Positions 6,067 through 13,494 are shown, counted from the stretch's first letter. The stretch is DNA of 35,987 bases from CALACW01 sp002431305 (GCA_937890355.1 CALACW010000086.1:1-35987), one strand, 5' to 3'. Numbers and translations are program-made. The notes: generated by a model not told the origin, from the letters alone.

Positions 6067-8616
6067 TTATTTCTTTGAAGTCTTAACCTTAGCTGTAAGC
6101 TTCGTAGCCTCTTTGTAAGGACGAACAAGCATGTAGATCATACCCGCAAGGATTGCAAATGCGAATACGAGAGCAACAATGTCGCCTGCACCGCTGATTT
6201 CGCCGGAGAAGAGTTTTCCGAAGTTATTAATCATAAGAGCTATGCAGTATGCGAATCCGCACTGATATCCGATTGCGAACCATGTCCACTTTGCATTGTT
6301 CATCTCACGCTTAATAGCGCCGATTGCCGCGAAGCAGGGAGCGCAGAGAAGGTTGAATACGAGGAACGAAAATCCAGCGATGGGTGTGAACGCCTGAGCG
6401 ATGTTCTGATATACGGTCGTTCCCTCTGCACCGTTGTAAAGTATACCGAGAGTGCCGACGATGTTCTCTTTTGCAACAAGACCGGTAATCGAAGCAACGG
6501 CTGCCTGCCAGTTGCCCCAACCGAGGGGTTTGAATATCCATGCAATGGCGGAACCGATAACTGCAAGGATTGAAGAATCGATTTCGGATTCGTCAAGCAT
6601 GCGGAAGCTTCCGTCTACTACGCCGAAGTAAGTGGTAAACCAAACAAGGATTGTTGAAAGAAGAATGATTGTACCGGCTTTCTTAATGAAGGACCAGCCG
6701 CGCTCCCACATGGAACGAAGAACGTTCTTGAGAGTGGGAAGATGGTATGCGGGAAGCTCCATAACGAACGGAGCGGGATCGCCTGCAAACATCTTTGTCT
6801 TTTTAAGCATAATACCAGAAACAATGATTGCCGCCATACCGATGAAGTATGCGCCGGTCGAAACCCAAGCGGATCCGCCGAAGATTGCGCCCGCGATCAT
6901 AGCGATAAAGGGAACCTTTGCACCGCAGGGAATGAATGTCGTAGTCATGATCGTCATACGCCGGTCACGTTCGTTTTCAATAGTTCTTGATGCCATGATA
7001 CCGGGAACACCGCATCCTACGCCGATAAGCATGGGGATGAACGATTTACCGGAAAGACCGAACTTACGGAATACTCTGTCGAGAACGAATGCGATACGCG
7101 ACATATAACCGCAAGCCTCAAGGAATGCGAGTAAGAAGAAAAGAACGAGCATCTGAGGAACGAATCCGAGAACCGCGCCGACACCGGCTACGATACCGTC
7201 TTTTATAAGACCGGAAAGCCAATCGGGTGCACCCGCTTTGTCAAGTCCGTCGCCTACAAGTACGGGAACGCCGGGAACCCATACGCCGTAATTTGCCGGA
7301 TCGGGTTCTGCGAATGCGTTTTCGGCGTCAGTCGAATAACGCTCTTCAAAATACTTAACGGCGTCGAGGTAGGACATTGCGACCGTTTCCTCTTCCTGCT
7401 CCTTTGACAGATTCTTGGGAACTACCGAATAGTAAGCAGTCATGGTATTGATTGCGAGGGTTTCCTCATCCTCAACGTCAACCTCTGCGGTCTGAGCGTC
7501 GGTCTTGAACGCTTCCATTTCGGAAAGTGCGCTTGCACCGTCAAAATCCTCAGCCTCAAAGTCCATGTCAGGCAGGAATGCCTGAATCGCCTGCGTTGCG
7601 GCGGTGAAATCGTCAGCCTCGGCAGTGTAAGCCTTGGTTCCGATACCTAAAAAGTGCCAGCCGTCGCCGAACAGTCCGTCGTTAGCCCAGTCCGTTGCCG
7701 CGCTTCCGACCGTTACCATTGCGATATAATAAACAAGGAACATTACAACTGCAAATATCGGAAGTCCGAGCCAGCGGTTTGTAACGACTCTGTCTATCTT
7801 ATCGGAAGTGGTAAGCTTTTCTTTTGATTTCTTTTTATATACGGCCTTAATAATCGAAGCGATATAAATATATCTCTCATTGGTGATAATGGACTCTGCG
7901 TCGTCATCCATCTCTTCCTCTGCAGCCTTGATATCCTTTTCGATATGATCAAGAACTGCCTTGTCTATATTGAGTTTATCAAGAATCTTGTCGTCTCTCT
8001 CGAATATCTTGATAGCGTACCATCTCTGCTGCTCCTCGGGCATATTATGTACGGCAGCTTCCTCAATATGCGCAATAGCGTGCTCTACGCAGCCGGAAAA
8101 GCTGTGCTGGGGAATCGTTTTCGTTCCCTTGGCAGCCTCGATAGCGGCGTCTGCGGCTTCCATGATACCGGTTCCTTTAAGAGCGGAGATCTCGACGATT
8201 TTGCATCCTAGCTGTCTTGAAAGTTCCTCGGTGTTGATCTTATCGCCGTTCTTTTTTACGACGTCCATCATATTGATGGCGATAACAACAGGAATTCCGA
8301 GCTCTACAAGCTGAGTGGTAAGATAAAGGTTTCTCTCAAGGTTCGTACCGTCGATAATGTTAAGTATCGCGTCGGGACGCTCGTCAATAAGATAACTTCT
8401 CGCTACAACCTCTTCAAGAGTGTACGGTGAAAGCGAATAAATACCGGGAAGGTCGGTGATTATTACGCCGTCATGTTTTTTAAGTTTACCCTCTTTTTTC
8501 TCAACGGTAACGCCGGGCCAGTTTCCGACGAACTGGTTTGAACCGGTTAATGCGTTAAACAAAGTCGTTTTACCGCAGTTCGGGTTACCGGCAAGTGCTA
8601 TTCGGATATTGTCCAT
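6067..8616 (-). CDS. feoB: Ferrous iron transporter FeoB
   Basis: FeoB imports Fe(II) across the membrane through a core controlled by an N-terminal G-domain. In this 849-residue protein the G motifs are clear: G1 GNPNCGKTT at residues 10-18, G3 DLPGIYSL and G4 NMMD. The first membrane helix is near residue 285. Two inverted Gate regions are recognisable (GVGCGVPGIMASRT...FIPCGAKVPF, and LLCAPCFAAIG...YQCGFAYC). It is longer than E. coli FeoB (773 residues) mainly because of an acidic, probably extracytoplasmic insertion at about residues 320-440. It is preceded by its own DtxR-type box and a candidate -10, and followed by the FeoB-associated protein, a DtxR-like regulator and an HMA protein in one operon. 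Confidence 0.98.
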   Translation of the reverse strand: MDNIRIALAGNPNCGKTTLFNALTGSNQFVGNWPGVTVEKKEGKLKKHDGVIITDLPGIYSLSPYTLEEVVARSYLIDERPDAILNIIDGTNLERNLYLTTQLVELGIPVVIAINMMDVVKKNGDKINTEELSRQLGCKIVEISALKGTGIMEAADAAIEAAKGTKTIPQHSFSGCVEHAIAHIEEAAVHNMPEEQQRWYAIKIFERDDKILDKLNIDKAVLDHIEKDIKAAEEEMDDDAESIITNERYIYIASIIKAVYKKKSKEKLTTSDKIDRVVTNRWLGLPIFAVVMFLVYYIAMVTVGSAATDWANDGLFGDGWHFLGIGTKAYTAEADDFTAATQAIQAFLPDMDFEAEDFDGASALSEMEAFKTDAQTAEVDVEDEETLAINTMTAYYSVVPKNLSKEQEEETVAMSYLDAVKYFEERYSTDAENAFAEPDPANYGVWVPGVPVLVGDGLDKAGAPDWLSGLIKDGIVAGVGAVLGFVPQMLVLFFLLAFLEACGYMSRIAFVLDRVFRKFGLSGKSFIPMLIGVGCGVPGIMASRTIENERDRRMTIMTTTFIPCGAKVPFIAMIAGAIFGGSAWVSTGAYFIGMAAIIVSGIMLKKTKMFAGDPAPFVMELPAYHLPTLKNVLRSMWERGWSFIKKAGTIILLSTILVWFTTYFGVVDGSFRMLDESEIDSSILAVIGSAIAWIFKPLGWGNWQAAVASITGLVAKENIVGTLGILYNGAEGTTVYQNIAQAFTPIAGFSFLVFNLLCAPCFAAIGAIKREMNNAKWTWFAIGYQCGFAYCIALMINNFGKLFSGEISGAGDIVALVFAFAILAGMIYMLVRPYKEATKLTAKVKTSKK

Positions 8617-8647
8617 TCTGTTTTCCTCTTTTCTTTTTTCTCTGAAA

Positions 8648-8661
8648 TTAGCGTTTGCTAA
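8648..8661. promoter_or_regulatory. DtxR-type operator (box 4) upstream of feoB
   Basis: TTAGCGTTTGCTAA is a perfect inverted repeat with 5-base arms and a 4-base centre, the same pattern as the three boxes upstream of feoA. It lies about 32 bases before the feoB ATG and directly beside a minus-strand TATTAT (8664-8669), a plausible -10. I see no good -35, so the promoter is less certain than the operator. Confidence 0.7.
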
Positions 8662-8673
8662 CTATAATACCCT

Positions 8674-8696
8674 AAAAAACGGGGAATCAGTCCCCG
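8674..8696 (-). terminator. Terminator between feoA and feoB
   Basis: On the minus strand a 6-base GC-rich stem (CGGGGA / TCCCCG, 8691-8696 with 8680-8685) with a 5-base loop is followed directly by six T. It lies 14 bases after the second feoA and splits the feoA pair from feoB. Confidence 0.8.
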
Positions 8697-8709
8697 AGCC
8701 GATACTGAA

Positions 8710-8931
8710 TTATTCGACCTCGATCATTTCGGTGTCTGCTTTTCTCAGTGAAAGCTCATAGCCTCTTACGGTAACCTCCATGGGATCGCCGAGAGGTGCA
8801 ACCTTACGGACGAAAACTTCAACGCCTTTGGTTATGCCCATATCCATGATACGGCGTTTAACCGCGCCCTCGCCGTGAAGCTTTACGACTTTGCAAGTCT
8901 CGCCGATTTTTGCTTCTTTAAGTGTTTTCAT
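8710..8931 (-). CDS. feoA: FeoA family protein (second copy)
   Basis: This 73-residue cytoplasmic protein has an SH3-like fold and is needed for FeoB activity in known systems, probably by contacting the FeoB G-domain. The family pattern is clear: an N-terminal LKEAKIGETCKVVKLHG, then RRIMDMGITKGVEVFVRKVAPLGDPMEVTVRGYELSLR-type strands ending in a hydrophobic/acidic tail (DTEMIEVE). RR...DMG and APLGDP are the usual FeoA signatures. It starts 27 bases after the first feoA with an AAGGAGG site, so both are translated from one message. This copy is the more canonical of the two. Confidence 0.93.
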   Translation of the reverse strand: MKTLKEAKIGETCKVVKLHGEGAVKRRIMDMGITKGVEVFVRKVAPLGDPMEVTVRGYELSLRKADTEMIEVE

Positions 8932-8958
8932 TGCATATTCCTCCTTATAAATTAAGAA

Positions 8959-9171
8959 TCAAACCATGATTCTTCGAGCCATTTCTTCACTGATAGCTAC
9001 CCTCGCTTCTTTTACGTTAACAATAACGTTACCATTGAGCGAACTTACTATCATAACGTTTCCCCCGACTACGAAGCCGAGATTTTCGAGATGTTTTTTT
9101 ACTTCGGGACTGCCGCCGATTTTTTTTATCGTATTCTCTTCGCCGACATCCGCCAATGCTAAAGGCATCAT
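8959..9171 (-). CDS. feoA: FeoA family protein (first copy)
   Basis: This 70-residue SH3-like FeoA protein is first in the feoA pair. It shows MPLALADVGEENTIKKIGG, then KKHLENLGFVVGGNVMIVS and a strand-rich C-terminus with REARVAISEEMARRI-like ending (here KEARVAISEEMARRI). It is diverged from the second copy. Paired FeoA proteins are common in clostridial feo loci and may form heteromers on FeoB, but that is inference. The ATG is preceded by GAGGAG. The roughly 95-base leader carries a TTAGN6CTAA operator and can fold around it. Confidence 0.9.
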   Translation of the reverse strand: MMPLALADVGEENTIKKIGGSPEVKKHLENLGFVVGGNVMIVSSLNGNVIVNVKEARVAISEEMARRIMV

Positions 9172-9190
9172 TTTGATCTCCTCTTTCCGT

Positions 9191-9238
9191 ACCCGTCCGA
9201 GCCGAACGGCAATAATTAGTAAAGACTAACCGACGGGT
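9191..9238 (-). other. Possible folded leader RNA of the feoA pair
   Basis: In the predicted feoA 5' leader a 7-base closing stem (ACCCGTC / GACGGGT, 9232-9238 with 9191-9197) encloses two smaller hairpins. One is the DtxR-type box itself (TTAGT-CTTT-ACTAA) and the other is a short GCC-GTTC-GGC hairpin. The closing stem ends about ten bases before the ribosome-binding site. It is not a riboswitch class I recognise. Confidence 0.35.
9216..9229. promoter_or_regulatory. DtxR-type operator (box 1) in the feoA leader
   Basis: TTAGTAAAGACTAA is a perfect 5-base-arm inverted repeat. It lies about 45 bases downstream of the predicted feoA start of transcription, so it could work as a roadblock operator. 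The core resembles the DtxR/IdeR-type TTAG...CTAA element. Confidence 0.65.
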
Positions 9239-9249
9239 CGAAATTGCAG

Positions 9250-9263
9250 TTAGCACTCACTAA
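9250..9263. promoter_or_regulatory. DtxR-type operator (box 2) at the feoA start site
   Basis: TTAGCACTCACTAA, extended by one more G/C pair on each side (GTTAG / CTAAC), lies immediately downstream of the feoA -10, covering about +3 to +16. This is the classic position for repression by an iron-loaded DtxR-family protein. Confidence 0.75.
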
Positions 9264-9272
9264 CCAATACAT

Positions 9273-9301
9273 ATGATACTCATATTATTGTTTTTTGTCA
9301 A
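9273..9301 (-). promoter_or_regulatory. Promoter of the feoA pair
   Basis: On the minus strand a perfect -35 TTGACA (9296-9301), a 17-base spacer and a -10 TATCAT (9273-9278) are present. The predicted start is near 9266, at the edge of operator box 2. A strong promoter under a repressor site fits iron-repressed uptake genes. Confidence 0.8.
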
Positions 9302-9357
9302 TACATTTTTTAATTATTTTTCGTCGAAAATTTAATTTTATTGCCTTGCACAAATAG

Positions 9358-9371
9358 TTAGCATAGACTAA
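9358..9371. promoter_or_regulatory. DtxR-type operator (box 3) in the feoA/regulator intergenic region
   Basis: TTAGCATAGACTAA, extended to AGTTAG / CTAACT arms (9356-9373), lies between the divergent feoA and regulator promoters. It is about 57 bases upstream of the feoA -35 and 42 bases upstream of the regulator -35, so it could serve either gene or allow looping between boxes. Confidence 0.65.
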
Positions 9372-9412
9372 CTGTTTATATGTTCATTATTAACATAATA
9401 CTTGATTTTACT

Positions 9413-9440
9413 TTGCAAATATGCTAATATTAACTATAAT
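9413..9440 (+). promoter_or_regulatory. Candidate promoter of the divergent DtxR-family regulator
   Basis: A -35-like TTGCAA (9413-9418), a 16-base spacer and a perfect -10 TATAAT (9435-9440) precede the gene by 27 bases. No intact TTAGN6CTAA box overlaps it. The nearest one is box 3 upstream. Confidence 0.55.
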
Positions 9441-9467
9441 CAATAATATTTTGAGGCGATGATTTAC

Positions 9468-9833
9468 GTGGAACTGAAAGAATCCGGACAGATGTATCTT
9501 GAGACTATATACGTTCTCTCGCTTAAGAGCAGCGCGGTTCGTTCTCTCGATGTTGCTCAGCATATGGGATTCTCTAAGCCGAGCGTAAGCCGTGCCGTCG
9601 GCATTCTCAAAAAAAACGGATATCTACTTATGGACAAGGACGGATATCTCACATTAACGCCCGAGGGCAGAAGAATCGGGGAAAAAATATACGACCGGCA
9701 TACAACGCTTACTTCGTTTTTAATAAAACTCGGCGTCAGCGAAAAAACGGCGGCCGAGGACGCATGTAAAATGGAACATGACATATCCGACGCTTCGTTC
9801 GACGCGATAAAAGAGCATATAAAAAATAAATAA
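9468..9833 (+). CDS. DtxR-family iron-dependent repressor
   Basis: This 121-residue metal-dependent repressor probably controls the neighbouring feo genes. The wHTH spans residues ~24-60 (LDVAQHMGFSKPSVSRAVGIL), followed by the helical dimer/metal domain. Ligands match DtxR/IdeR: M9 in QMYLE, H78 (DRH), C100, E103 and H104 in ACKMEH. Cys instead of the MntR glutamate at the C100 position favours iron over manganese. There is no SH3-like C-terminal domain. I chose the GTG start because the GAGG site lies 11 bases upstream and the protein then begins MELKESGQMYLE, the family-typical N-terminus. The ATG three codons earlier is only two bases from that site. It is divergent from feoA, with three TTAGN6CTAA boxes between and around the promoters. 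Confidence 0.9.
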   Translation: MELKESGQMYLETIYVLSLKSSAVRSLDVAQHMGFSKPSVSRAVGILKKNGYLLMDKDGYLTLTPEGRRIGEKIYDRHTTLTSFLIKLGVSEKTAAEDACKMEHDISDASFDAIKEHIKNK

Positions 9834-9852
9834 TACATATTAATAAAAACAA

Positions 9853-9884
9853 AAAAAACGCCCGCCGAATTGCGGACGTTTTTT
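9853..9884. terminator. Bidirectional terminator between convergent genes
   Basis: AAAAAACG, CCGC, a short loop, GCGG and CGTTTTTT form a stem with one mismatch (a G-U pair on the minus strand). A-runs and T-runs on either side allow termination in both directions, for the DtxR-family regulator (plus) and the aldolase-like gene (minus). Confidence 0.85.
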
Positions 9885-9902
9885 ATATTTAATTCATTTA
9901 TA

Positions 9903-10826
9903 TCAACCTATTTTAAACAAATCTCTGTAAAAAGCAACCATACCGTGAAGCTGTTGGGCGCTGATTCTGTTTAACGCATCAAGATTCTTTTCGTCGCAGA
10001 GTCTGCTCTTTGTTGTTAAATTAAGTCCTTCCATCTGTAAAAAGTACTTTGCATTACACGAATAAGCCTGACCCTCCGCCGCGGAGCAGAATCCTACGAA
10101 ATCCTGTAACTTTTGCGCCTTATCGGGATCTGTTTCAAAGCATCTGCACTCTTCGCCGATGATTTCGGGATAGAAGTTCGCCATAATTCCGGAGAATCCA
10201 GCCGCGCCGTCTTTAAGAGACTGAAGAAGAGTCGCCGCATTTGCGTTGAATATTCTCAAATCGGAGCCTTTGAGAGTATCGAGTTTCTCCTTAAGCTGAG
10301 GAATCGAACAGCACGTATCTTTAATAAACTGAAATTTGGGGTCCTGCGCCATTTTAGAGAGAACATAGGGAGACAGAAGTCTCTTGTAGGGATAGGGACA
10401 CTCGTAAACGCCCAGAGCAATCTCGGGTATTTTATCAATAACATAGTACATATTCTTTAACAGAACGTCGTCGCTCTCGTCGGCTTTTGCGAATCTGTTG
10501 GAAATAAATACGTAAGCGTCAACGCCGGTCTCGATTATTTTGTTAGCTTCATATGCCTGTCTGTCGAGGTCATCGGCACAGTGACCGGAGGCAACAATCG
10601 AAACACCTTCGGGTCTGTGCTTCATAATGAAATCAATAAGTTCAAGTCTTTCCTCGAACGACAGCGCAAAAATTTCACTCGACTGACAAATGGCAAAAAT
10701 TCCGTCGACCTTTTTTGATGCGTACCATTCGAGAATCTGCTCGACCGCGTTGTAATCGATTTTGTTGTCATCTGTGAACGGGGTTATCATAGTAGGATAA
10801 ACGCCGTTCGGTATTTTTTTAATCAT
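9903..10826 (-). CDS. Dihydrodipicolinate synthase / N-acetylneuraminate lyase family protein
   Basis: This 307-residue TIM-barrel aldolase belongs to the Schiff-base DHDPS/NAL superfamily. The lysine is in FIKDTC (about residue 169) and the catalytic tyrosine in GVYECP (about 140). The usual GTTGE pyruvate-carboxylate loop reads CQSSE here, and the C-terminal part is divergent. It is therefore probably not the lysine-pathway DapA. A sugar-acid or sialic-acid-type aldolase/lyase is more likely. It starts 18 bases after the oxidoreductase gene with a clear AAGGAG site, so both form an operon. That pairing suggests sugar or sugar-acid catabolism. The exact substrate cannot be read from sequence. 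Confidence 0.85.
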   Translation of the reverse strand: MIKKIPNGVYPTMITPFTDDNKIDYNAVEQILEWYASKKVDGIFAICQSSEIFALSFEERLELIDFIMKHRPEGVSIVASGHCADDLDRQAYEANKIIETGVDAYVFISNRFAKADESDDVLLKNMYYVIDKIPEIALGVYECPYPYKRLLSPYVLSKMAQDPKFQFIKDTCCSIPQLKEKLDTLKGSDLRIFNANAATLLQSLKDGAAGFSGIMANFYPEIIGEECRCFETDPDKAQKLQDFVGFCSAAEGQAYSCNAKYFLQMEGLNLTTKSRLCDEKNLDALNRISAQQLHGMVAFYRDLFKIG

Positions 10827-10843
10827 ATCGGAAATCTCCTTTT

Positions 10844-11812
10844 TTAAAATCTGAAATTATTTTGGTCTCTTATCTTCTGCATAAGCGAACAGACTGTCAT
10901 TGACATATCGAGACATTCGTTATAAAAATCAAGACGTTCGCCGTTTGCAAAATCTATAAAATCGCGTATCTCCATGCTCATGACCACATTTTCATCTATT
11001 TCAGGATATATTTCGGTGCACTTTTTATTTTTATACAATTTAATATCGGTAAGTTTTGAGCATGAAGCGAACGTAACGGTTCCCTCGTCGCCGAATATCT
11101 GCGACGGCGCATAGCTCTGACCGACTTTCGAATATGTAAGGGTTACCGTCTTATCCTTATATATAAACAATATTGTTCCCGAATGATCGGCACCGGTCTG
11201 GAGAAAATCGCAGTGAGAAACAATACGTTCGGGACGTCCGAATAATTCTACGGCGACATAAATATTATATACACCCAAATCCATAAGACCGCCCGTACAG
11301 AATTCGGGGTTGAATATATTAGGCAATTCACCGTCTTTTAACGCCTTATACTTTGACGACAGTTGTGAAAAATCAATATTCGCGCTCCGTACATTTCCGC
11401 ACAGCCAGACAGCTTCTTTAAGTTTTATAAGAGCGTCAGCGTGAAGCGATTTTATAGCTTCAACGAATAAAACTCCGTTTTCCTTTGCCGTCTTATGAAG
11501 CGTTTCGAGCTGTTCTGCAGTTACAGCGGCAGGCTTTTCGCAGAGAACGTGTTTACCATGTTTCAGCGCGTTCATCGACTGCTCGAAATGCAGACTGTTC
11601 GGACTGGCAATGTACACTGCGTCTATATTTTTATCCCGAAGCATTTCATCATAATAGCAGAAGCTTTTTTTTGCACCGTTTTTTAAAGCGAAGTTCTCGG
11701 CTCTCAAAGCATCACGAGAATAAACGGCATACAGATTAAACGAGTCAAGCAGATATCCCGACCTTATAAAACTCTCTGTAATCCATGACGTACCGACAGT
11801 TGCAAAATTCAT
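10844..11812 (-). CDS. Gfo/Idh/MocA family oxidoreductase
   Basis: This 322-residue NAD(P)-dependent sugar or cyclitol dehydrogenase-like protein has an N-terminal Rossmann fold (NFATVGTSW, a slightly atypical GxG...) and the family EKP motif (HVLCEKPAAV) with its catalytic-site lysine. It also has the GGLMDLGVYNIYVA stretch of the substrate domain. I chose the ATG at 11812 because AAAGGAGA ends eight bases upstream. The longer GTG start would overlap that site. It is first in a two-gene operon with the aldolase-like protein and divergent from a polytopic membrane protein. Substrate unknown. Confidence 0.88.
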   Translation of the reverse strand: MNFATVGTSWITESFIRSGYLLDSFNLYAVYSRDALRAENFALKNGAKKSFCYYDEMLRDKNIDAVYIASPNSLHFEQSMNALKHGKHVLCEKPAAVTAEQLETLHKTAKENGVLFVEAIKSLHADALIKLKEAVWLCGNVRSANIDFSQLSSKYKALKDGELPNIFNPEFCTGGLMDLGVYNIYVAVELFGRPERIVSHCDFLQTGADHSGTILFIYKDKTVTLTYSKVGQSYAPSQIFGDEGTVTFASCSKLTDIKLYKNKKCTEIYPEIDENVVMSMEIRDFIDFANGERLDFYNECLDMSMTVCSLMQKIRDQNNFRF

Positions 11813-11839
11813 AGACGAATCTCCTTTCACTGCTTACTA

Positions 11840-11867
11840 ATTATAACATTATAAATAAAAAAAGCAA
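11840..11867 (-). promoter_or_regulatory. Promoter of the oxidoreductase-aldolase operon
   Basis: On the minus strand a -35-like TTGCTT (11862-11867), 16 bases and a perfect -10 TATAAT (11840-11845) with an extended TGn element are present, 27 bases before the chosen ATG. Confidence 0.65.
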
Positions 11868-11885
11868 TTATTTTTTTGATTTTTA

Positions 11886-11915
11886 TGGACTTTAATTTAT
11901 AAGATATGATATACT
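11886..11915 (+). promoter_or_regulatory. Candidate promoter of the polytopic membrane protein gene
   Basis: TGGACT (11886-11891), an 18-base spacer and an extended -10 TGATATACT (hexamer 11910-11915) lie 31 bases before the start. The -35 is weak, so the extended -10 carries most of the support. Confidence 0.5.
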
Positions 11916-11946
11916 TTATAAATAAAATCATTAAGGAATGTTACGC

Positions 11947-13431
11947 ATGTCAGTGTTAAATATGATTATGTTTATCGCATTTTCCGTTATTTCCGTTTCA
12001 TGGGGCTGGGGTATGCGAGGAACCGCAATAGGCGGTGAAAAGGGGGCGATGCTCCCCGGCGCTCTGCTGGGACTTAGTTTTGCGTCATTTGCAGGAACGG
12101 ACCGAACCGTTGAATATTATTTTATTTTTACCGCTGCGGGCGCAGTCGGAATGTACGTCGGCGGTCAGATGACATACGGCGAAACTCTCGGGCTTACCAT
12201 GGATTCGTCGCCTGCGCCGAATATGAAACGCGGTATGCTCGCTCTGTTTATTAAGGGCGGAGCGTGGTTTTCGGTTTCATGGGGCTGTCTTTTTATGACT
12301 TTGTCGCTCGTAAGCCGTCTTATATACGATATAAAGGACGTTATCGCGTTTTTTATGCTGATGCCCGTTTTGTCTGTCATATTTACATTTTTATTCAACA
12401 AACCGTACGACCCGAAAAACGGAAAATATCCGCACGTTTATTTTTCAAAAACGAGAAAAGAAACATGGGGAAATGTTCTTGCATTTACTGCGGATATTCT
12501 TATTATTTCCGCCGTAAACAGGGATTTGCTGACTTTTGCAATGACGTGCGCAGGATTTCTGACGGGCGGATTCGGATGGATGACGGCGCAGTACTGTCAG
12601 GTACGAACGAAGTATCCGTTTAAGAACGGGAAATACATTTTTAATTCGATTCATAAATATTGTCTTGACAGCTGGAAGCTGATGGAATGCGTTTTCGGCG
12701 CTGTCTGCGGGCTGGGAATGTCCGTCTGCACGATTATTTTAATACCGAATGTAACGGAACGTTTAAGTTCGGCGAGCTGGCACAGATTCCGCGGATTTAT
12801 TTCACCTGAAACCGATACCGTTCTCGGAATAATCTATTTATGTTTAATAGCCTTGGATTCCGTTCAGTATCTTTTAAAACTCAAAAAGACAAAGGCAGAA
12901 CTTGCAAAGCTGTTTTCCCTCTCGCAGTTAAGCCGTGAAGAATATGACAGAGCAGTCGAATTAGCGCCCGTAGAACAAAAAAAAAGCGTGCGCGTTTACC
13001 AAAAAATATGCGAATACGCGGAATTTCCGATATATTGCATAGTACCTATGCTTTTTATCTTTATAGGAAGCATAGAAACGGCAAAACTTGTCTCGTTTAC
13101 GGTAATATTTATCGTCCTGTCACAGGAACTGAGCTTTAAACTGCTCAAGGGAATAAAGAATCAAAAGGTTTGGGAATTATTCATGTACTCGATACCGCTG
13201 ATTTTCGGTATATTGCAGTTTACGAGCGGCTACACTCCTGATATTTTTCTGACAATGTTCGTTTACACCGCGCTGTATGAGGCTGTATATCTTGTAAAAC
13301 GGGTATGGGAGTTCTCACTGCAGAAAAAAACAGATAATCTGAAAACATTTTTTGCCTCGGGATTTATTACTCATATTTACTTCTGCGCATGCTGTATAAT
13401 ATTAATGGTTTGGTCTATTTTCATTAAATAA
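11947..13431 (+). CDS. Polytopic membrane protein of unknown function
   Basis: I do not recognise this 494-residue protein. It has roughly ten to twelve hydrophobic segments with Gly- and Trp-rich loops. The best landmarks are at the N-terminus: SVSWGWGMRGTAIGGEKGAM followed by LPGALLGL, then GGQMTYGETLGL. A second Ser-Trp-Gly segment (FSVSWGCLFM) follows, and a charged cytoplasmic loop near residues 310-350 (KLKKTKAELAKL...REEYDRAVELAP). Clustered glycines, a conserved-looking RG and acidic residues inside membrane segments suggest a transporter or integral enzyme, but no family is claimed. The ATG at 11947 has AAGGA nine bases upstream. The ATG at 11938 is directly adjacent to that site and is unlikely. 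Divergence from a sugar-type oxidoreductase/aldolase operon suggests a link to carbohydrate uptake or envelope metabolism. Confidence 0.8.
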   Translation: MSVLNMIMFIAFSVISVSWGWGMRGTAIGGEKGAMLPGALLGLSFASFAGTDRTVEYYFIFTAAGAVGMYVGGQMTYGETLGLTMDSSPAPNMKRGMLALFIKGGAWFSVSWGCLFMTLSLVSRLIYDIKDVIAFFMLMPVLSVIFTFLFNKPYDPKNGKYPHVYFSKTRKETWGNVLAFTADILIISAVNRDLLTFAMTCAGFLTGGFGWMTAQYCQVRTKYPFKNGKYIFNSIHKYCLDSWKLMECVFGAVCGLGMSVCTIILIPNVTERLSSASWHRFRGFISPETDTVLGIIYLCLIALDSVQYLLKLKKTKAELAKLFSLSQLSREEYDRAVELAPVEQKKSVRVYQKICEYAEFPIYCIVPMLFIFIGSIETAKLVSFTVIFIVLSQELSFKLLKGIKNQKVWELFMYSIPLIFGILQFTSGYTPDIFLTMFVYTALYEAVYLVKRVWEFSLQKKTDNLKTFFASGFITHIYFCACCIILMVWSIFIK

Positions 13432-13476
13432 TTAAAATAAAAAAACTTGCCGTTCGGGATGCATATTCCGAACGGC
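13430..13476 (-). terminator. Terminator of the nusB-tyrS gene run
   Basis: A 9-base perfect stem (GCCGTTCGG / CCGAACGGC, 13449-13457 with 13468-13476) on minus-strand RNA is followed by AAG and a seven-T run. It lies 18 bases after the tyrS stop. It may also slow plus-strand transcripts from the convergent membrane-protein gene, although the plus-side T-run is poor. Confidence 0.85.
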
Positions 13477-13494
13477 GTATCATTTTGCGGTATT

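Noticed and set aside
6632..7108. 158-codon open frame on the plus strand
   Set aside because: It is antisense to the highly conserved core of feoB, has no ribosome-binding site and no family features.
9424..9435. Fifth DtxR-type box near the regulator promoter (GCTAATATTAAC)
   Set aside because: The half-sites are in the opposite order (CTAA...TTAA) and match is poor.
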